A program made the position numbers and the translations under genes. A stretch of 64,000 nucleotides of DNA from UBA6627 sp965248675. Lineage in GTDB: Bacteria > Chloroflexota > Dehalococcoidia > UBA2979. Shown here in pieces: positions 51,764 to 63,646 of this stretch. The notes beneath the pieces are model-generated. The model did not search any database and was not told where the DNA came from. It saw only the letters and a program-made list of their open reading frames with translations. Each line of letters starts with the position of its first letter. The stretch's first letter is position 1. The stretch covers positions 1,302,001-1,366,000 of the forward strand of contig CBDFJZ010000008.1 in the NCBI GenBank assembly GCA_965248675.1, in the 5' to 3' direction.

Positions 51764-53593
51764 CGGTTCGATCTCGCTGAGCTGACGGATCAGCTCCAGG
51801 AGCTGAGCCGCCTCTTCCAGCGTCAGATCCTCGCCGAACTCGTCGAGCGCCAGCGCCAGCGCCGCCTGAGCTTCTTCGACGGTCAGGGTTCCGCCGGCGT
51901 CACCGCCGCTGCCCGCGGCGCCACCTGAACCGTCGGGCTGTCCCGTGGCGGGGTCTCCGCCCGGCGGCGGGTCTTCCGGCTGACCGACGCCCGGCTGAGG
52001 ATCGTCGGCCGGATTCGGCCCTTCGCCGGGATCGGTACCGGAATCGCCACCGGGCTGACCTGAACCGCCGTCGGGAGCGGGCTCCCCGTCAATCCCCGAA
52101 TCAGGCGCCGGTGGCCCCTCTCCATCCCCCGGCCCATCTCCCGGCGGCGGCGCGTCGGACGGTGGAAGCTCGACGGGCGGTGGCAGGAGGAGCCCGAGGA
52201 CCAGCTCGAGGTTCGCCTTCGCGTCTTCGTCGTCCGGGCTCAGGCGGAGCACGTCGACGTAGTAGTCGCGCGCCTCTTCCAGCGCGCCGCGCATCACCGC
52301 GTGGTTGCCGAGGGCGTAGCGCAACGATCCGGACAGCTCGCGATCTTCGAGGCCCTCGAGCGCGTCCAACGAGGCCACGGCCGCCTCCTCGTAGCGTCGA
52401 AGCTGGTGCAACGTGTTTCCCACGTTGTAGCCGACGGCGGGCTCTGCGGGCGCGGCGAGGAGCGCGTCGCGATAGTCGGCGAGCGCGTCGTCGTAGCGGG
52501 CGACGTCGTATGCCTCGTTCCCGTCGGTCACGTGCTGGTAGAGCGTCGATCCGCCGCAGGCGCCGAGCACCAGCGTTCCGAGGATCGCCGCCGCGCCCAA
52601 CCGCCGACGTGCGAGCCGCCGGGGTGTCAGCCGCCTCGGACCCCCGGCCTCGCCGATCAGGACCGGCAGTACCAGCAGGATCAGCGCCGGCGCGAGGAAC
52701 CACTGGAAGCGCTCGATGGGCTGCCGTCCGGTGTCGTCGCTGAACTCGCTCTGCCGAAGGCGCTGCACGTCGATCGCCAGACCGGCGATCGTGCTCAGCT
52801 CGCGGAACTCGCCGCCGGTGGCCGATGCGATCGCGCGCAAGGCCTGACGGTCGGCGCGGCTCACGGCGAGGCCCGCTTCGTCGCCCGGGATCGGGGCGCC
52901 ATCGTCCGTCCCGGCCGCCACCGTATAGATCGGGACGCCGGCGGCGGCAGCGACGCCTGCAGCGGCCAGCGCCTGCTCGCCCAGATCCTCTCCGTCCGAG
53001 ACGAGGATGATGAGCTGACTCTCGGCGGCGGCGGGCACGTCAAGGAGGGCGAGCGCCTCGTTGATCGCCCCGCCGACATCGGTGCCCCGTCCGACGAGCT
53101 CGGCGTCACGTTGGGCCTGATCGACGAGTTGACCGACCGCTTCCAGATCGAGCGTCAGCGGCGAGCGCTGGAACGCCCCACCAGAGAAGATCACGAGTCC
53201 CACCCGATCGCTGCGGAGGTGAGTCAGGAAATCGCCGATGCCGGTCGCCGCCGCGACTGCGCGCGACGGTGGCAGATCAGCCGCCGTCATCGACCGCGAA
53301 ACGTCGAGCACGATCGCGACGTCGACCCCGCGCTGCTCGACCGGCGCTTCCTGGGAACCCCACTGCGGCCGCGCGACCGCGATCACGATCAAGACGACCG
53401 CCAGCGCGACGAACCACACTCCGATCCGCCGTCGCAACGCTCGCCTCCCGAGTCGCAGCGCGCTGGAACCGCCGTAGGCGGCATCCGCCGCTGCTCGGCG
53501 GCGTTGCTCGAGGCGCCACAGCAGCCACAGCGGCACGAGCGCCGCGAGCAGCACCAGCGAAAGCGGCTCACCGAAGGAGAGACCGGTGATCAC
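51713..53593 (-). CDS. BatB-BatC fusion: VWA domain plus TPR domain
   Basis: A 626-residue protein. The first half is BatB-like: two membrane helices (about 10-28 and 58-75), a VWA domain with MIDAS DVSRSMT at 97-103, and a closing helix at about 298-313. The second half starts with a signal-like segment ending in a lipobox, LGAC with Cys346, then TPR repeats (about 355-460), a long Pro/Gly/Asp linker and an acidic end. The internal lipobox suggests that a separate BatC lipoprotein was fused to BatB. GTG at 53593 overlaps the BatA stop by 4 bases. Confidence 0.87.
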   Translation of the reverse strand: MITGLSFGEPLSLVLLAALVPLWLLWRLEQRRRAAADAAYGGSSALRLGRRALRRRIGVWFVALAVVLIVIAVARPQWGSQEAPVEQRGVDVAIVLDVSRSMTAADLPPSRAVAAATGIGDFLTHLRSDRVGLVIFSGGAFQRSPLTLDLEAVGQLVDQAQRDAELVGRGTDVGGAINEALALLDVPAAAESQLIILVSDGEDLGEQALAAAGVAAAAGVPIYTVAAGTDDGAPIPGDEAGLAVSRADRQALRAIASATGGEFRELSTIAGLAIDVQRLRQSEFSDDTGRQPIERFQWFLAPALILLVLPVLIGEAGGPRRLTPRRLARRRLGAAAILGTLVLGACGGSTLYQHVTDGNEAYDVARYDDALADYRDALLAAPAEPAVGYNVGNTLHQLRRYEEAAVASLDALEGLEDRELSGSLRYALGNHAVMRGALEEARDYYVDVLRLSPDDEDAKANLELVLGLLLPPPVELPPSDAPPPGDGPGDGEGPPAPDSGIDGEPAPDGGSGQPGGDSGTDPGEGPNPADDPQPGVGQPEDPPPGGDPATGQPDGSGGAAGSGGDAGGTLTVEEAQAALALALDEFGEDLTLEEAAQLLELIRQLSEIEPLDPIRGGGPGGGAGDR

Positions 53594-54540
53594 GGGTACC
53601 GCCGCAGCCAGGTCGCGCGCAGCGCGCTCTCGGTCAGCAGCAGCCCGATCGCGCCCAGCAGGAACCACGGCGCGTACTCGCGGAAGGCGACGAACCGACG
53701 CTCGCCGAGGCGCGACCGCTCGAGCTCACTGATCTCGGCGTAGGCCTGCGCGAGCTCCTCCTGGCTGCGCGCGTTGTAGTGCTTCGCGTCAGTGATCGAC
53801 GCGATCGCCCGTAGCGACACGGCGTTAGTCGGCACCTGACCGGTGGGCGCGCCACTGAAGAACCCGATCGTATAGACGCGAACATCGAGGGCGGACGCGA
53901 GTTGCGCGGCGATCTCCGGCTCGATCGCGCCCGCGTTGTTCTGGCCGTCCGTCAACAACACCACCACGCGGCTGCGGGCGGGCGAATCCTCGAGCAGCGT
54001 GAGCGCCTCGCTGATCCCGAGCCCGATCGCGGTCCCGTCCTCGATCAGGCCGGGCGCCAGATCGTCCACGCGCCGCTGAATCGCGTCGACATCGTGGGTG
54101 AGCGGGGAGAGCGCGAGCGCCCTCGACTGGAAGATCACCATGCCGACGCGGTCGCCCTTCAGCGTCTGGACGAAGACCTTCACCACCTGCTGAGCCTCGT
54201 CCAGGCGGGTCACGCCGGGGATCGTCCGTGTCGGCGTCGTCATCGAGCTGGAGACGTCGAACGCGATCACGACGTCGATGCCCTCAGACGGCACCTGGGT
54301 GATCGCCAGCCCCTCGCGCGGACGGGCGATCGCGACCACGGCGAGGGCGACTGCCGCCCAGCGCAATGCGCCGGGCAACCAGCGCAGGCGCAGCCGCCAG
54401 GTCGATCGGCCGACCGCGCGGATCGTGCCGGTCGATCCGATGGCGAGGTCCGGCGGGCGGGCGGGCCGCAACATCCGCGCCAGCGCCAGCAACGCGACCA
54501 CGGGAAGCAGCAGCAACAGCGCAGGCGTCGCGAAGGTCAC
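53590..54540 (-). CDS. BatA-like VWA membrane protein
   Basis: A 316-residue protein with N-terminal helices, a VWA domain with intact MIDAS (FDVSSSMT, and later the distal Thr and Asp), and a C-terminal helix, the standard BatA layout. MIDAS VWA domains bind partners through a metal ion. GTG at 54540 overlaps the BatD-like stop by 4 bases, and its own stop overlaps the BatB-BatC start by 4. Confidence 0.9.
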   Translation of the reverse strand: MTFATPALLLLLPVVALLALARMLRPARPPDLAIGSTGTIRAVGRSTWRLRLRWLPGALRWAAVALAVVAIARPREGLAITQVPSEGIDVVIAFDVSSSMTTPTRTIPGVTRLDEAQQVVKVFVQTLKGDRVGMVIFQSRALALSPLTHDVDAIQRRVDDLAPGLIEDGTAIGLGISEALTLLEDSPARSRVVVLLTDGQNNAGAIEPEIAAQLASALDVRVYTIGFFSGAPTGQVPTNAVSLRAIASITDAKHYNARSQEELAQAYAEISELERSRLGERRFVAFREYAPWFLLGAIGLLLTESALRATWLRRYP

Positions 54541-55519
54541 GCGCTCACCGCCTCGACCAGATCGCCGCGCCGCGGACGCGAGAGCTCGATGATCTCGTAC
54601 GCGACGGTGAGATCGTGATCGGCGGAGGTGGGATCGGGCTGCGCTCGCGCGTACACGGCGGCGTCGCAACGCTCGAGCAGGCCGTCGACCAGGCGCGCCT
54701 GCCAGCGGCCGACCCCGGCGTCCCCGAACCGTTCACGCAACTCGCCCGTGGTGAAGGCCGTCGCGTTGAACCCGAACCTCGCCGCGAGGTAGCTACGCAC
54801 GACAATCGAGAGTTCGCCGTAGAACCGGCGATAGGCGTCGCGATCGACGAGTTCAGCCGCTTGCAACCGATCAAGGCGGGCGCGCGCCCGCCCCTCCGGC
54901 GCCAGCGCCTGGTCGACGAGGACCAACGGCTCGACGGCTGGACGGCGGCGCTGCCAGAACACGATCGCGGCGAGGACCAGCGCGAGCGCGGAGAACGCCA
55001 GCGGTGTCTCGGGGCGTTGCCACCAGGCGGGTGGACTGCCGACGATCAGCTGCGGCCGCAGCGGCCGCAGCTGATCGTCGCCCGGGGCACGGATCGACAG
55101 GATGCGCAGAATGGGAGGCTGGACCGTCGACGACCCGGTGCGGCCGTCGGCGCCGAGCCACGACACCTCGACGTTCCCGGGACGGAGGTCGCCGAGCTGG
55201 TAGGCCGCGATCGTGAAGCGGAAGGTCGTCGTGGCCATTCCCGCGACGCCGCCCGCTTCCGGGTCGTCGAACAGGAGCGCCTCGGGCTGCACCAGCAACA
55301 GTTCGATGTCGCTCGCGCGGGCCGGCTGGCCGGCGCTGATCAGCAAGTCCTGGCCGTGCCGCACCGTGACGACGAGCTGCACCTGCTCGCCGAGCGTCGC
55401 CGCGCGCGGCGACAGCGAGGCGCTCACCTCGAACACAGGCGCCTGCTGCGCCGATGCCGGCGATTCCTCGATCCCGGCGGTCACGAGGAACGCGACGAGC
55501 GCCGCGAGGATGCCGCGCC

Positions 55520-55523
<4 letters not shown>
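54537..55523 (-). CDS. BatD-like exported protein
   Basis: A 328-residue protein with a signal peptide (LAALVAFLVTAGIEESPASAQ), an Ig-like beta domain with LSPRAATLGEQVQLVVTV, one transmembrane helix at about 175-195, and a cytoplasmic tail with a helical domain (FYGELSIVVRSYLAARFGF) like the DUF4381-type end of BatD proteins. It is shorter than classical BatD. ATG overlaps the DUF58 stop by 4 bases. Confidence 0.75.
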
Positions 55524-57450
<1,927 letters not shown>

Positions 57451-57519
57451 TGACGAGTCCACGCCTGGTCAGAGGTGGGACTGACAGTCTACCCGTTGCG
57501 GCAGCGCAAGGAACGTCCG

Positions 57520-60500
57520 CTAGCCGCCGACCGCCGCGAACTCCTGGGCCGGCGCCTCGGTACGACCGACTTCGTCGACGCGACCAAGCACACCGAGGAG
57601 CGCCCGCAGCTCGGACACCATCCGCTCGGTGGCGGCCGCTTCGACGCCGCCGCGGCTGAGCCGCACGTCTGCGCCGCCGCGACGGCGGATCACCAGCTCG
57701 ACCGGCAGCTCCCCGCGATGGCGATCGAGCACGGCGCAGATCTTGCGCAGCCGGCGGCGGTCGGCCGCCTCATCGGTCGTCTCCTCGAGGGCGACGCGGA
57801 GGCGCCTCGGACCGTCGTCAACCGGAGGTGCGTCGTACATGGCGGGCTCCTCAGCTACCTGGACCGTGCGGAGATGCTGCCTCGAGCCGCCGTTCGGAGG
57901 TGCTCCGCCTGGCGGTCCGCCCGAGTCGTGACTGGACGGCGCGTTGGAGGCCGGTCTCGGGCGGCCGCGCGCGCGGCTGCCGCCGAGCCGGAAGCGCGCC
58001 GGGTTGGCGTCGACGAGCTGCTTCGTATCGAGGTCGAACGCGGCCAGCTCCTGCGCGGCGACCGTCAGCCGCCCGTTGCGCGAACGCACGTCGACGCGGG
58101 CGACGAGCACGGTCGCCTCGCGCAGCAGATCGCGCGCCTCGTCGTAGCTGTCCGGCCAGATCGTCAGCTCCAGCTGGCCGCTGAGGTCCTCGAGGGTGAC
58201 GGCGGCAAACGGCTTGCCCTGGCGGGTGGTCAGCGGGCGCACGTTGACGACGGTGCCGGCGACCACGGCTTGCTGGCCGGCCAGCTCCTCGCTGAGCTCG
58301 GCAGCCTGCGCGGTCACCATTTCGCCGAGGGCGGCGGAGGCGCGGCGGAACGGGTGCTCCGACACGTACGTCCCCAGGTGCTCCTTCTCCCACGCGAGCA
58401 GCTGAGGCGTGGGCACCTCCATCGGTTCCAGCTCCAGCGCCGGCAGTGGCGTGTCCACCTGGTCGCCGAACAGGTCGAACATCGAGGTCTGCCCCGTGTC
58501 ACGGAGGCGCTGCTGCTCTTGCGCCAGCGTCAGCAGGCGCTCGACGCCACCGATCACCGTGCCGCGCGGTCCGAGGACGTCGAGCGCGCCAGCCTTCGCC
58601 AGTGAGTCGAGGACACGCTTGTTCACCTCGCGCGGGTTGACGCGCTTCGCGAAGTCCTCGAGGGTCGTGAACGGCGCCTGTTCGTCGCGATCGGCGATCA
58701 GCGCCTCGATTCCGCCTTCGCCGACGTTCTTGATCTGCGCCAGGCCGAAGCGGATCGCCGCACCGCCAGCAGGCGTCCGCTCAATGCTGAAGTTCGCCCG
58801 CGAGCGGTTGACATCCGGCTGCAGCACCTCGACGCCCAGGCGGTTGCACTCCGCGATCGCGGACGCGAGGCGGTCCTGCGATCCGCCGGCCGCCATCAGC
58901 ACCGCGGCCATGTACTCCTCGGGGTAGTGCGCCTTGAGGTAGGCGGTCTGGTAGGCGATCGTTCCGTAGGAGAAGGCGTGGGCCTTGTTGAACGCGTAGC
59001 CGGCGAATGGCTCGATCAGATCGAATAGGGTCTCCGCCAGCTTGCGCTCGTACCCGTTGGCGATCCCACCGGCGATGAAGCGATCGCGCTCCTCGACCAT
59101 GACCGAGGCGATCTTCTTGCCCATCGCCTTCCGCATCACGTCCGCCTGGCCGAGCGTGTAGCCGGCGAACTGGCGCGCGATCTGCAGCACCTGGTCCTGG
59201 TAGGTGATCACCCCGTAGGTCTCGTCGAGGATGTTCGCGAGGTCCTCGTGCGGGTAGACGGGCGCGGCGCGGCCGTGCTTCGCGTCGATGTAGCGCGGGA
59301 TGTGCTCCATCGGGCCCGGGCGGAACAGCGCGACCATCGCCGCCAGCTCCGCGATGTTCGCTGGCTGCAGCTCCGCCACGTAGCGGCGCATCCCGGACGA
59401 CTCCATCTGAAACACGCCGAATGTCTCGGCCCGCGCCAATAGAGCCGCGGTGGCCTCGTCGCCGTCGGGCAGCGCCATCAGGTCCAGCGCCTCGCCGCGC
59501 TGCTCCTCGATCAGCTCGACCGCGCGTCCGAGGATCGTGAGGTTGGTCAGGCCGAGGTAGTCGACCTTCAGCAGCCCGATCCGCTCGACGTCCGCCATCG
59601 CGAACTGCGTGGTCGGCAGCGCGTCCTCGTCCTTCGAGCCGGTCGCGCGCTGCAGCGGGACGAGGTCCATCAGCGGCTCGCGCGAGATCACGATGCCGGC
59701 CGCGTGCGTCGAGGCGTGCCTCGTCACGCCCTCGAGGCTGCGCGCGGTGTCGATCAGCTCGCGCGCCCGCACTTCGCTCTCGTAGACCTCGCCGAGCTCC
59801 GCGGATTGCGCCAGCGACTCGTCGAGCGTGATGTGGAGTTGGTCCGGAATCATTCGGGCGATGCGGTCCGTCTCGTCGAACGAGAGCCCGAGCGCCCGGC
59901 CGCTGTCGCGCACGGCCGCCTTCGGCCCGAGCGTCCCGAAGGTGCAGATCTGGGCGACGCGGTCCCGCCCGTAGCGCTCCGCCGTGTAACGGATCACCTC
60001 CTCGCGCCGGTCGTCGGCGAAGTCGAAGTCCACGTCCGGCATCGACAGCCGCTCGGGGTTGAGGAACCGCTCGAAGACGAGGCCGTACTGGAGCGGCTCC
60101 ATGTTGGTAATGTCGGTCGTGTAGAGCACGATCGAGGCCGCCGCAGAGCCGCGGATGCCCATCGGGATCGAGCGCTCGCGCGCGAAGCGGGCAAGGTCGC
60201 GCACGATCAGCATGTACTCGGCGAAGCCGGTCTGCTCGATCACGCTCAGCTCATAGCGCAACCGCTCTCGATGCTCCTCGGTCGGCGGGTGGTAGCGACG
60301 TTCGAGGCCCTCCTCGCAGAGCGCGCGCAGGTAGTCAATCGCTGTCTGGCCGTCGGGCACCCCGGCATCCGGTAGCTGGGTGCGGCCAAAGTCGAGCTTG
60401 AGGTCGACCTGCTCGGCGATCACGAGGGTGTTGTCTACGGCCTCCGGCAGCTCGGGAATCAGCGCGAGCATCTCGTCCGGCGACTTCAGGTAGAACTGGT

Positions 60501-61209
60501 CGCCGTGGAACTTGAAGCGGTTCTCCTCGTGCACCGTGGCGTTCGTGCCGATGCAGAGCAGCACGTCGTGCGGCTGTGAGTGCTCGGCTGCCGTGTAGTG
60601 CGAGTCGTGCGTCTGGACGAGCGGTAGCCCCATCCGCTTCGCGATCGACGCGATCTGTGGCGTGAGCGCGCTGAACCCCTCGATGCCGTGCTCCATCACC
60701 TCGAGGTAGTAGCGGCCGGGGAACACGTCGCGGTACCAGCCCGCAACCTCCATCGCGCCCGCCTCGTCGCCGTCGCGCATGCTCTTCAGGAACTCGCCCG
60801 AAGGGCAGCCCGACAGCACGATCAGCCCATCGGAGTACTGCTCCAGCAGCTCCCGATCCATGCGCGGGCGTCGGTAGAACCCCTCGAGGTGGGACAGGCT
60901 CGAGATCTTCAGCAGATTGCGATAGCCCTGCTCGTTCTGCGCCAGCAGCGTCAGGTGATAGGGCCACTCACCGGACTTCTTCTCGTGCCGGCTGCCCGGC
61001 GCGACGTAGCCCTCGAGGCCGACGATCGGCTTGATCCCGGCGTTCGTCGCCGACTCGTAGAGTTCCAGCGCGCCGTACATCGCGCCGTGATCGGTGACCG
61101 CGAGGGCGGGCATCCCCAGCTCGGCGGCGCGCTCCACGAGGGCCGGGATCTTGGACATACCGTCAAGCAGCGAGTACTCGGTGTGCGTGTGGAGATGAAC
61201 GAACGACAT
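57520..61209 (-). CDS. dnaE: DNA polymerase III alpha subunit
   Basis: A 1229-residue replicative polymerase of the DnaE1 type. It begins with a PHP domain (FVHLHTHTEYSLLDG), has catalytic aspartates in PDVDFDF and in LLKVDYLGL, the tandem helix-hairpin-helix region, an OB-fold (VVAGTVVNVRPL) and a C-terminal domain ending with a disordered, Gly/Pro-rich linker and a small alpha/beta piece. The PHP metal residues look largely intact, so a proofreading activity in the PHP domain is possible. ATG at 61209 gives the standard MSFVHLH start. Confidence 0.96.
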   Translation of the reverse strand: MSFVHLHTHTEYSLLDGMSKIPALVERAAELGMPALAVTDHGAMYGALELYESATNAGIKPIVGLEGYVAPGSRHEKKSGEWPYHLTLLAQNEQGYRNLLKISSLSHLEGFYRRPRMDRELLEQYSDGLIVLSGCPSGEFLKSMRDGDEAGAMEVAGWYRDVFPGRYYLEVMEHGIEGFSALTPQIASIAKRMGLPLVQTHDSHYTAAEHSQPHDVLLCIGTNATVHEENRFKFHGDQFYLKSPDEMLALIPELPEAVDNTLVIAEQVDLKLDFGRTQLPDAGVPDGQTAIDYLRALCEEGLERRYHPPTEEHRERLRYELSVIEQTGFAEYMLIVRDLARFARERSIPMGIRGSAAASIVLYTTDITNMEPLQYGLVFERFLNPERLSMPDVDFDFADDRREEVIRYTAERYGRDRVAQICTFGTLGPKAAVRDSGRALGLSFDETDRIARMIPDQLHITLDESLAQSAELGEVYESEVRARELIDTARSLEGVTRHASTHAAGIVISREPLMDLVPLQRATGSKDEDALPTTQFAMADVERIGLLKVDYLGLTNLTILGRAVELIEEQRGEALDLMALPDGDEATAALLARAETFGVFQMESSGMRRYVAELQPANIAELAAMVALFRPGPMEHIPRYIDAKHGRAAPVYPHEDLANILDETYGVITYQDQVLQIARQFAGYTLGQADVMRKAMGKKIASVMVEERDRFIAGGIANGYERKLAETLFDLIEPFAGYAFNKAHAFSYGTIAYQTAYLKAHYPEEYMAAVLMAAGGSQDRLASAIAECNRLGVEVLQPDVNRSRANFSIERTPAGGAAIRFGLAQIKNVGEGGIEALIADRDEQAPFTTLEDFAKRVNPREVNKRVLDSLAKAGALDVLGPRGTVIGGVERLLTLAQEQQRLRDTGQTSMFDLFGDQVDTPLPALELEPMEVPTPQLLAWEKEHLGTYVSEHPFRRASAALGEMVTAQAAELSEELAGQQAVVAGTVVNVRPLTTRQGKPFAAVTLEDLSGQLELTIWPDSYDEARDLLREATVLVARVDVRSRNGRLTVAAQELAAFDLDTKQLVDANPARFRLGGSRARGRPRPASNAPSSHDSGGPPGGAPPNGGSRQHLRTVQVAEEPAMYDAPPVDDGPRRLRVALEETTDEAADRRRLRKICAVLDRHRGELPVELVIRRRGGADVRLSRGGVEAAATERMVSELRALLGVLGRVDEVGRTEAPAQEFAAVGG

Positions 61210-61358
61210 CTCTGATCCCACAAAACGCGCTGACACTAATCGGATGAATGGTATAGGTAACTACGCGAACGGGTGTGCGAAGTCACCGGGTTCCGAAATG
61301 TACACCGCCGGGAGCCGGCGTCGCAAGGCGCGCTCAGAGGCACCACCGAACGGTGCTG

Positions 61359-62582
61359 CTAGTCCTCGCGATCGAGCTCGAATGCGTCGTGGAGCGACCG
61401 GACCGCGTCCGCCACCCGTTCCGAGGCCACCACGCAGGTGATCCGGATGTCGCTGGTCGAGATCATGTCGATGTTCACGCGCTCGTCGTACAGCGTGCGG
61501 AACATCCGCGCCGCGAAACCAGGCGCCGAGGCCATCCCCGTCCCGACGATCGAGACGGTCCCGAGGTCGGGCTCCGACACCACCTCGGTGGCGCCAAGCT
61601 GAGCCTTGGTCTTCTCTACGACTCGCAGCGCACCCTGGAGGTCACCCTGCGCGACCGTGAACGTCATGTCCGTCAGCTTCTCGACGCTCGCGTTCTGCAC
61701 GATCGTGTCGACGGAGACGCCCGCCTCCGCCAGTGGCTCGAAGAGGTGGGCCGCGATGCCGGGCCGGTCGGGCACGCCGCGGACGGTCACCTTCGCGATG
61801 TGATCCTGGTGCGCAATCCCGCGGACCTTGTTGCCTTGCTCCATCGTCATCTCTCCGTGGATCAGCGTACCCGGTGCCTCGTCATCGAAGCTGCTTGCCA
61901 CGCGGATCGTGACCCCGTACTCCTCGCCGATCTCGACCGCGCGCGCGTGCATCACCCGCGCGCCCGTGGTCGCCATCTCGAGCATCTCCTCGTAGCCGAT
62001 GTCCCGCAGCGGCCGCGCCTTCGGACAGATCCGCGGGTCGGCCGTGTACACACCGGCGACGTCGGTGAAGATCTCGCAGCGATCGGCCTCGAGCGCCGCC
62101 GCGAGCGCCACCGCCGTTGTATCGGAGCCGCCGCGACCGAACGTTGTGACGTCGAGGTCTTCGGTCATCCCCTGGAAGCCCGCGACGATCACCACGCGCC
62201 CGGCCAGCAGCTCTCGCTCCAGGCGCTCCGTCTGGACCTCCGAGATCCGGGCGCGCCCGAAGACGGCGGTAGTGCGGATGCCGGCCTGAGCGCCCGTCAG
62301 GCTGACCGCTTCCACGTCCAGCTCGTGCAGCGCCATCGAGACCAGGGTGCTCGTGACCAGCTCACCGGTGGAGAGCAGCAAATCCAGCTCGCGTGGCTCG
62401 GGTTCAGGGGTGATCTGCTCCGCGAGCGCATAGAGCTCGTCCGTCCGATCGCCCATCGCCGAAACCACCGCGACGACGTCATCGCCCCGGGCGCGCAGCG
62501 CCTCGAGGCGCGCGGCAACGCGCTTGATGTGATCGGCGGTCGCCATCGAGGAGCCACCGTACTTCTGGATCACACGCGCCAC
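61359..62582 (-). CDS. lysC: Aspartate kinase
   Basis: A 407-residue amino-acid kinase phosphorylating aspartate, the entry to lysine, threonine and methionine. It starts VIQKYGGSSMA, has GFQGMTEDLDVTTFGRGGSDTTAVALAAAL, and ends with two ACT domains (SIVGTGMASAPGFAARMF), which bind feedback inhibitors. It precedes... on the minus strand it follows thrB by 11 bases, so thrB and lysC form one operon. The 149-base gap to dnaE holds weak hairpins only. Confidence 0.95.
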   Translation of the reverse strand: MARVIQKYGGSSMATADHIKRVAARLEALRARGDDVVAVVSAMGDRTDELYALAEQITPEPEPRELDLLLSTGELVTSTLVSMALHELDVEAVSLTGAQAGIRTTAVFGRARISEVQTERLERELLAGRVVIVAGFQGMTEDLDVTTFGRGGSDTTAVALAAALEADRCEIFTDVAGVYTADPRICPKARPLRDIGYEEMLEMATTGARVMHARAVEIGEEYGVTIRVASSFDDEAPGTLIHGEMTMEQGNKVRGIAHQDHIAKVTVRGVPDRPGIAAHLFEPLAEAGVSVDTIVQNASVEKLTDMTFTVAQGDLQGALRVVEKTKAQLGATEVVSEPDLGTVSIVGTGMASAPGFAARMFRTLYDERVNIDMISTSDIRITCVVASERVADAVRSLHDAFELDRED

Positions 62583-62593
62583 CTGGGTGCTCG

Positions 62594-63490
62594 CTACTCG
62601 ACGCTGACGAGCGTGGCGCCAGTGGAGCTCATCTGGCAGACCCGAGTTTCGACCTCGAGCCCGTGTACCGCGGCCATCTCGCGCATCGCGCCGGCCACCT
62701 CGTCACCCCCGCCGGCCGGGGCGAACGCGGCGATCGTAGAGCCGCCACCCGACAGGTAGACGCCCAACCCGCCGGCGTCGCGCGCCGCCTGGAACAGCGG
62801 GTACATGGCGGGGAACAGCGTCGAACGCGCCGGCTGATGGAGGACGTCCTCGGTCGCGGCGTCCAGCGCCTGGTATTGCCCCTGCGTCAGGGCAGCGATC
62901 AGCAGCGCCGCGCGGCCGATGTTGTGCACCGCCTGGTTACGGGTGAGCCGCTCGGGCAAACGCTTCCGCGACTCGTCGGTCGGCATCGAGAACTGCGGAA
63001 TCAGCAGCGCGAGCTGAAGGTCGGCCGGTGGCTCAATCCCCAGGTGGACAACGTCGTTGTCGTCGTCGACCACGACTCGCAGCCCCCCGAACATCGCGGG
63101 GATGATGTTGTCGCCGTGCCCTTCGAGGCGGACCGCCGTGGGCACGAGGTCGTCGAGCGTTTGCCCGCCCGCGATCAGCTCGTTCGCGGCGATCAGCCCA
63201 GCCGCCCGCGCCGAGGCCGAGACCCCGAGGCCACGGCCGACCGGAATGTCGCCCTCGTAGCTCACGCTCAGCCCCGTGGGCGGCTGGACGCCCGCCTGCT
63301 GATACAGCGCCAGCGCGGCGCTGGCCGTCATCTGCTCGATCGGACCGTTCGGCGGGGGAGTGGCCTCGTCGCTCGCGGTGACGATGTAGCGGCCCGTCCA
63401 ATCGAGGGCCACGCCCAGGCTGTCAAAGCCTGGGCCGAGGTTTGCGGAGGTCGCTGGAACGTCGATCGTGACGATTTTCGGCGAGGTCAT
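62594..63490 (-). CDS. thrB: Homoserine kinase
   Basis: A 298-residue GHMP kinase that phosphorylates homoserine for threonine synthesis. The N-terminal VPATSANLGPGFDSLGVAL is the ThrB signature, and the ATP loop is PVGRGLGVSASARAAG. The C-terminal GVYLSGGGSTIAAFAP is the third GHMP motif. First gene of a thrB-lysC operon; threonine synthase and homoserine dehydrogenase are not in the window. Confidence 0.94.
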   Translation of the reverse strand: MTSPKIVTIDVPATSANLGPGFDSLGVALDWTGRYIVTASDEATPPPNGPIEQMTASAALALYQQAGVQPPTGLSVSYEGDIPVGRGLGVSASARAAGLIAANELIAGGQTLDDLVPTAVRLEGHGDNIIPAMFGGLRVVVDDDNDVVHLGIEPPADLQLALLIPQFSMPTDESRKRLPERLTRNQAVHNIGRAALLIAALTQGQYQALDAATEDVLHQPARSTLFPAMYPLFQAARDAGGLGVYLSGGGSTIAAFAPAGGGDEVAGAMREMAAVHGLEVETRVCQMSSTGATLVSVE

Positions 63491-63578
63491 GCAGCGAGTC
63501 TAGGAAGCGCTCTGATCAGCAGCAAACGGGGTCTTGATCTCCGGTCATTTCACGACTTGGGCATGACAGCATGTTCCG

Positions 63579-63584
63579 TATACT
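63579..63584 (+). promoter_or_regulatory. Possible promoter of the thiolase gene
   Basis: TATACT at 63579-63584 with TTGGGC at 63557-63562 (16-base spacer) makes a fair sigmaA-type promoter in the divergent gap between thrB and the thiolase gene. Confidence 0.5.
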
Positions 63585-63646
63585 TCAGGTTCGCAGAGCT
63601 GACGTGGCGGACGCCAATTCGAGACGTCCGGAGGGGGGGGTTCGCT

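Noticed and set aside
61306..61320. Hairpin CGCCGG-GAG-CCGGCG as terminator of the thrB-lysC operon
   Set aside because: The stem is only 6 bp and there is no T tract on the relevant strand; support is too weak to list as a feature.
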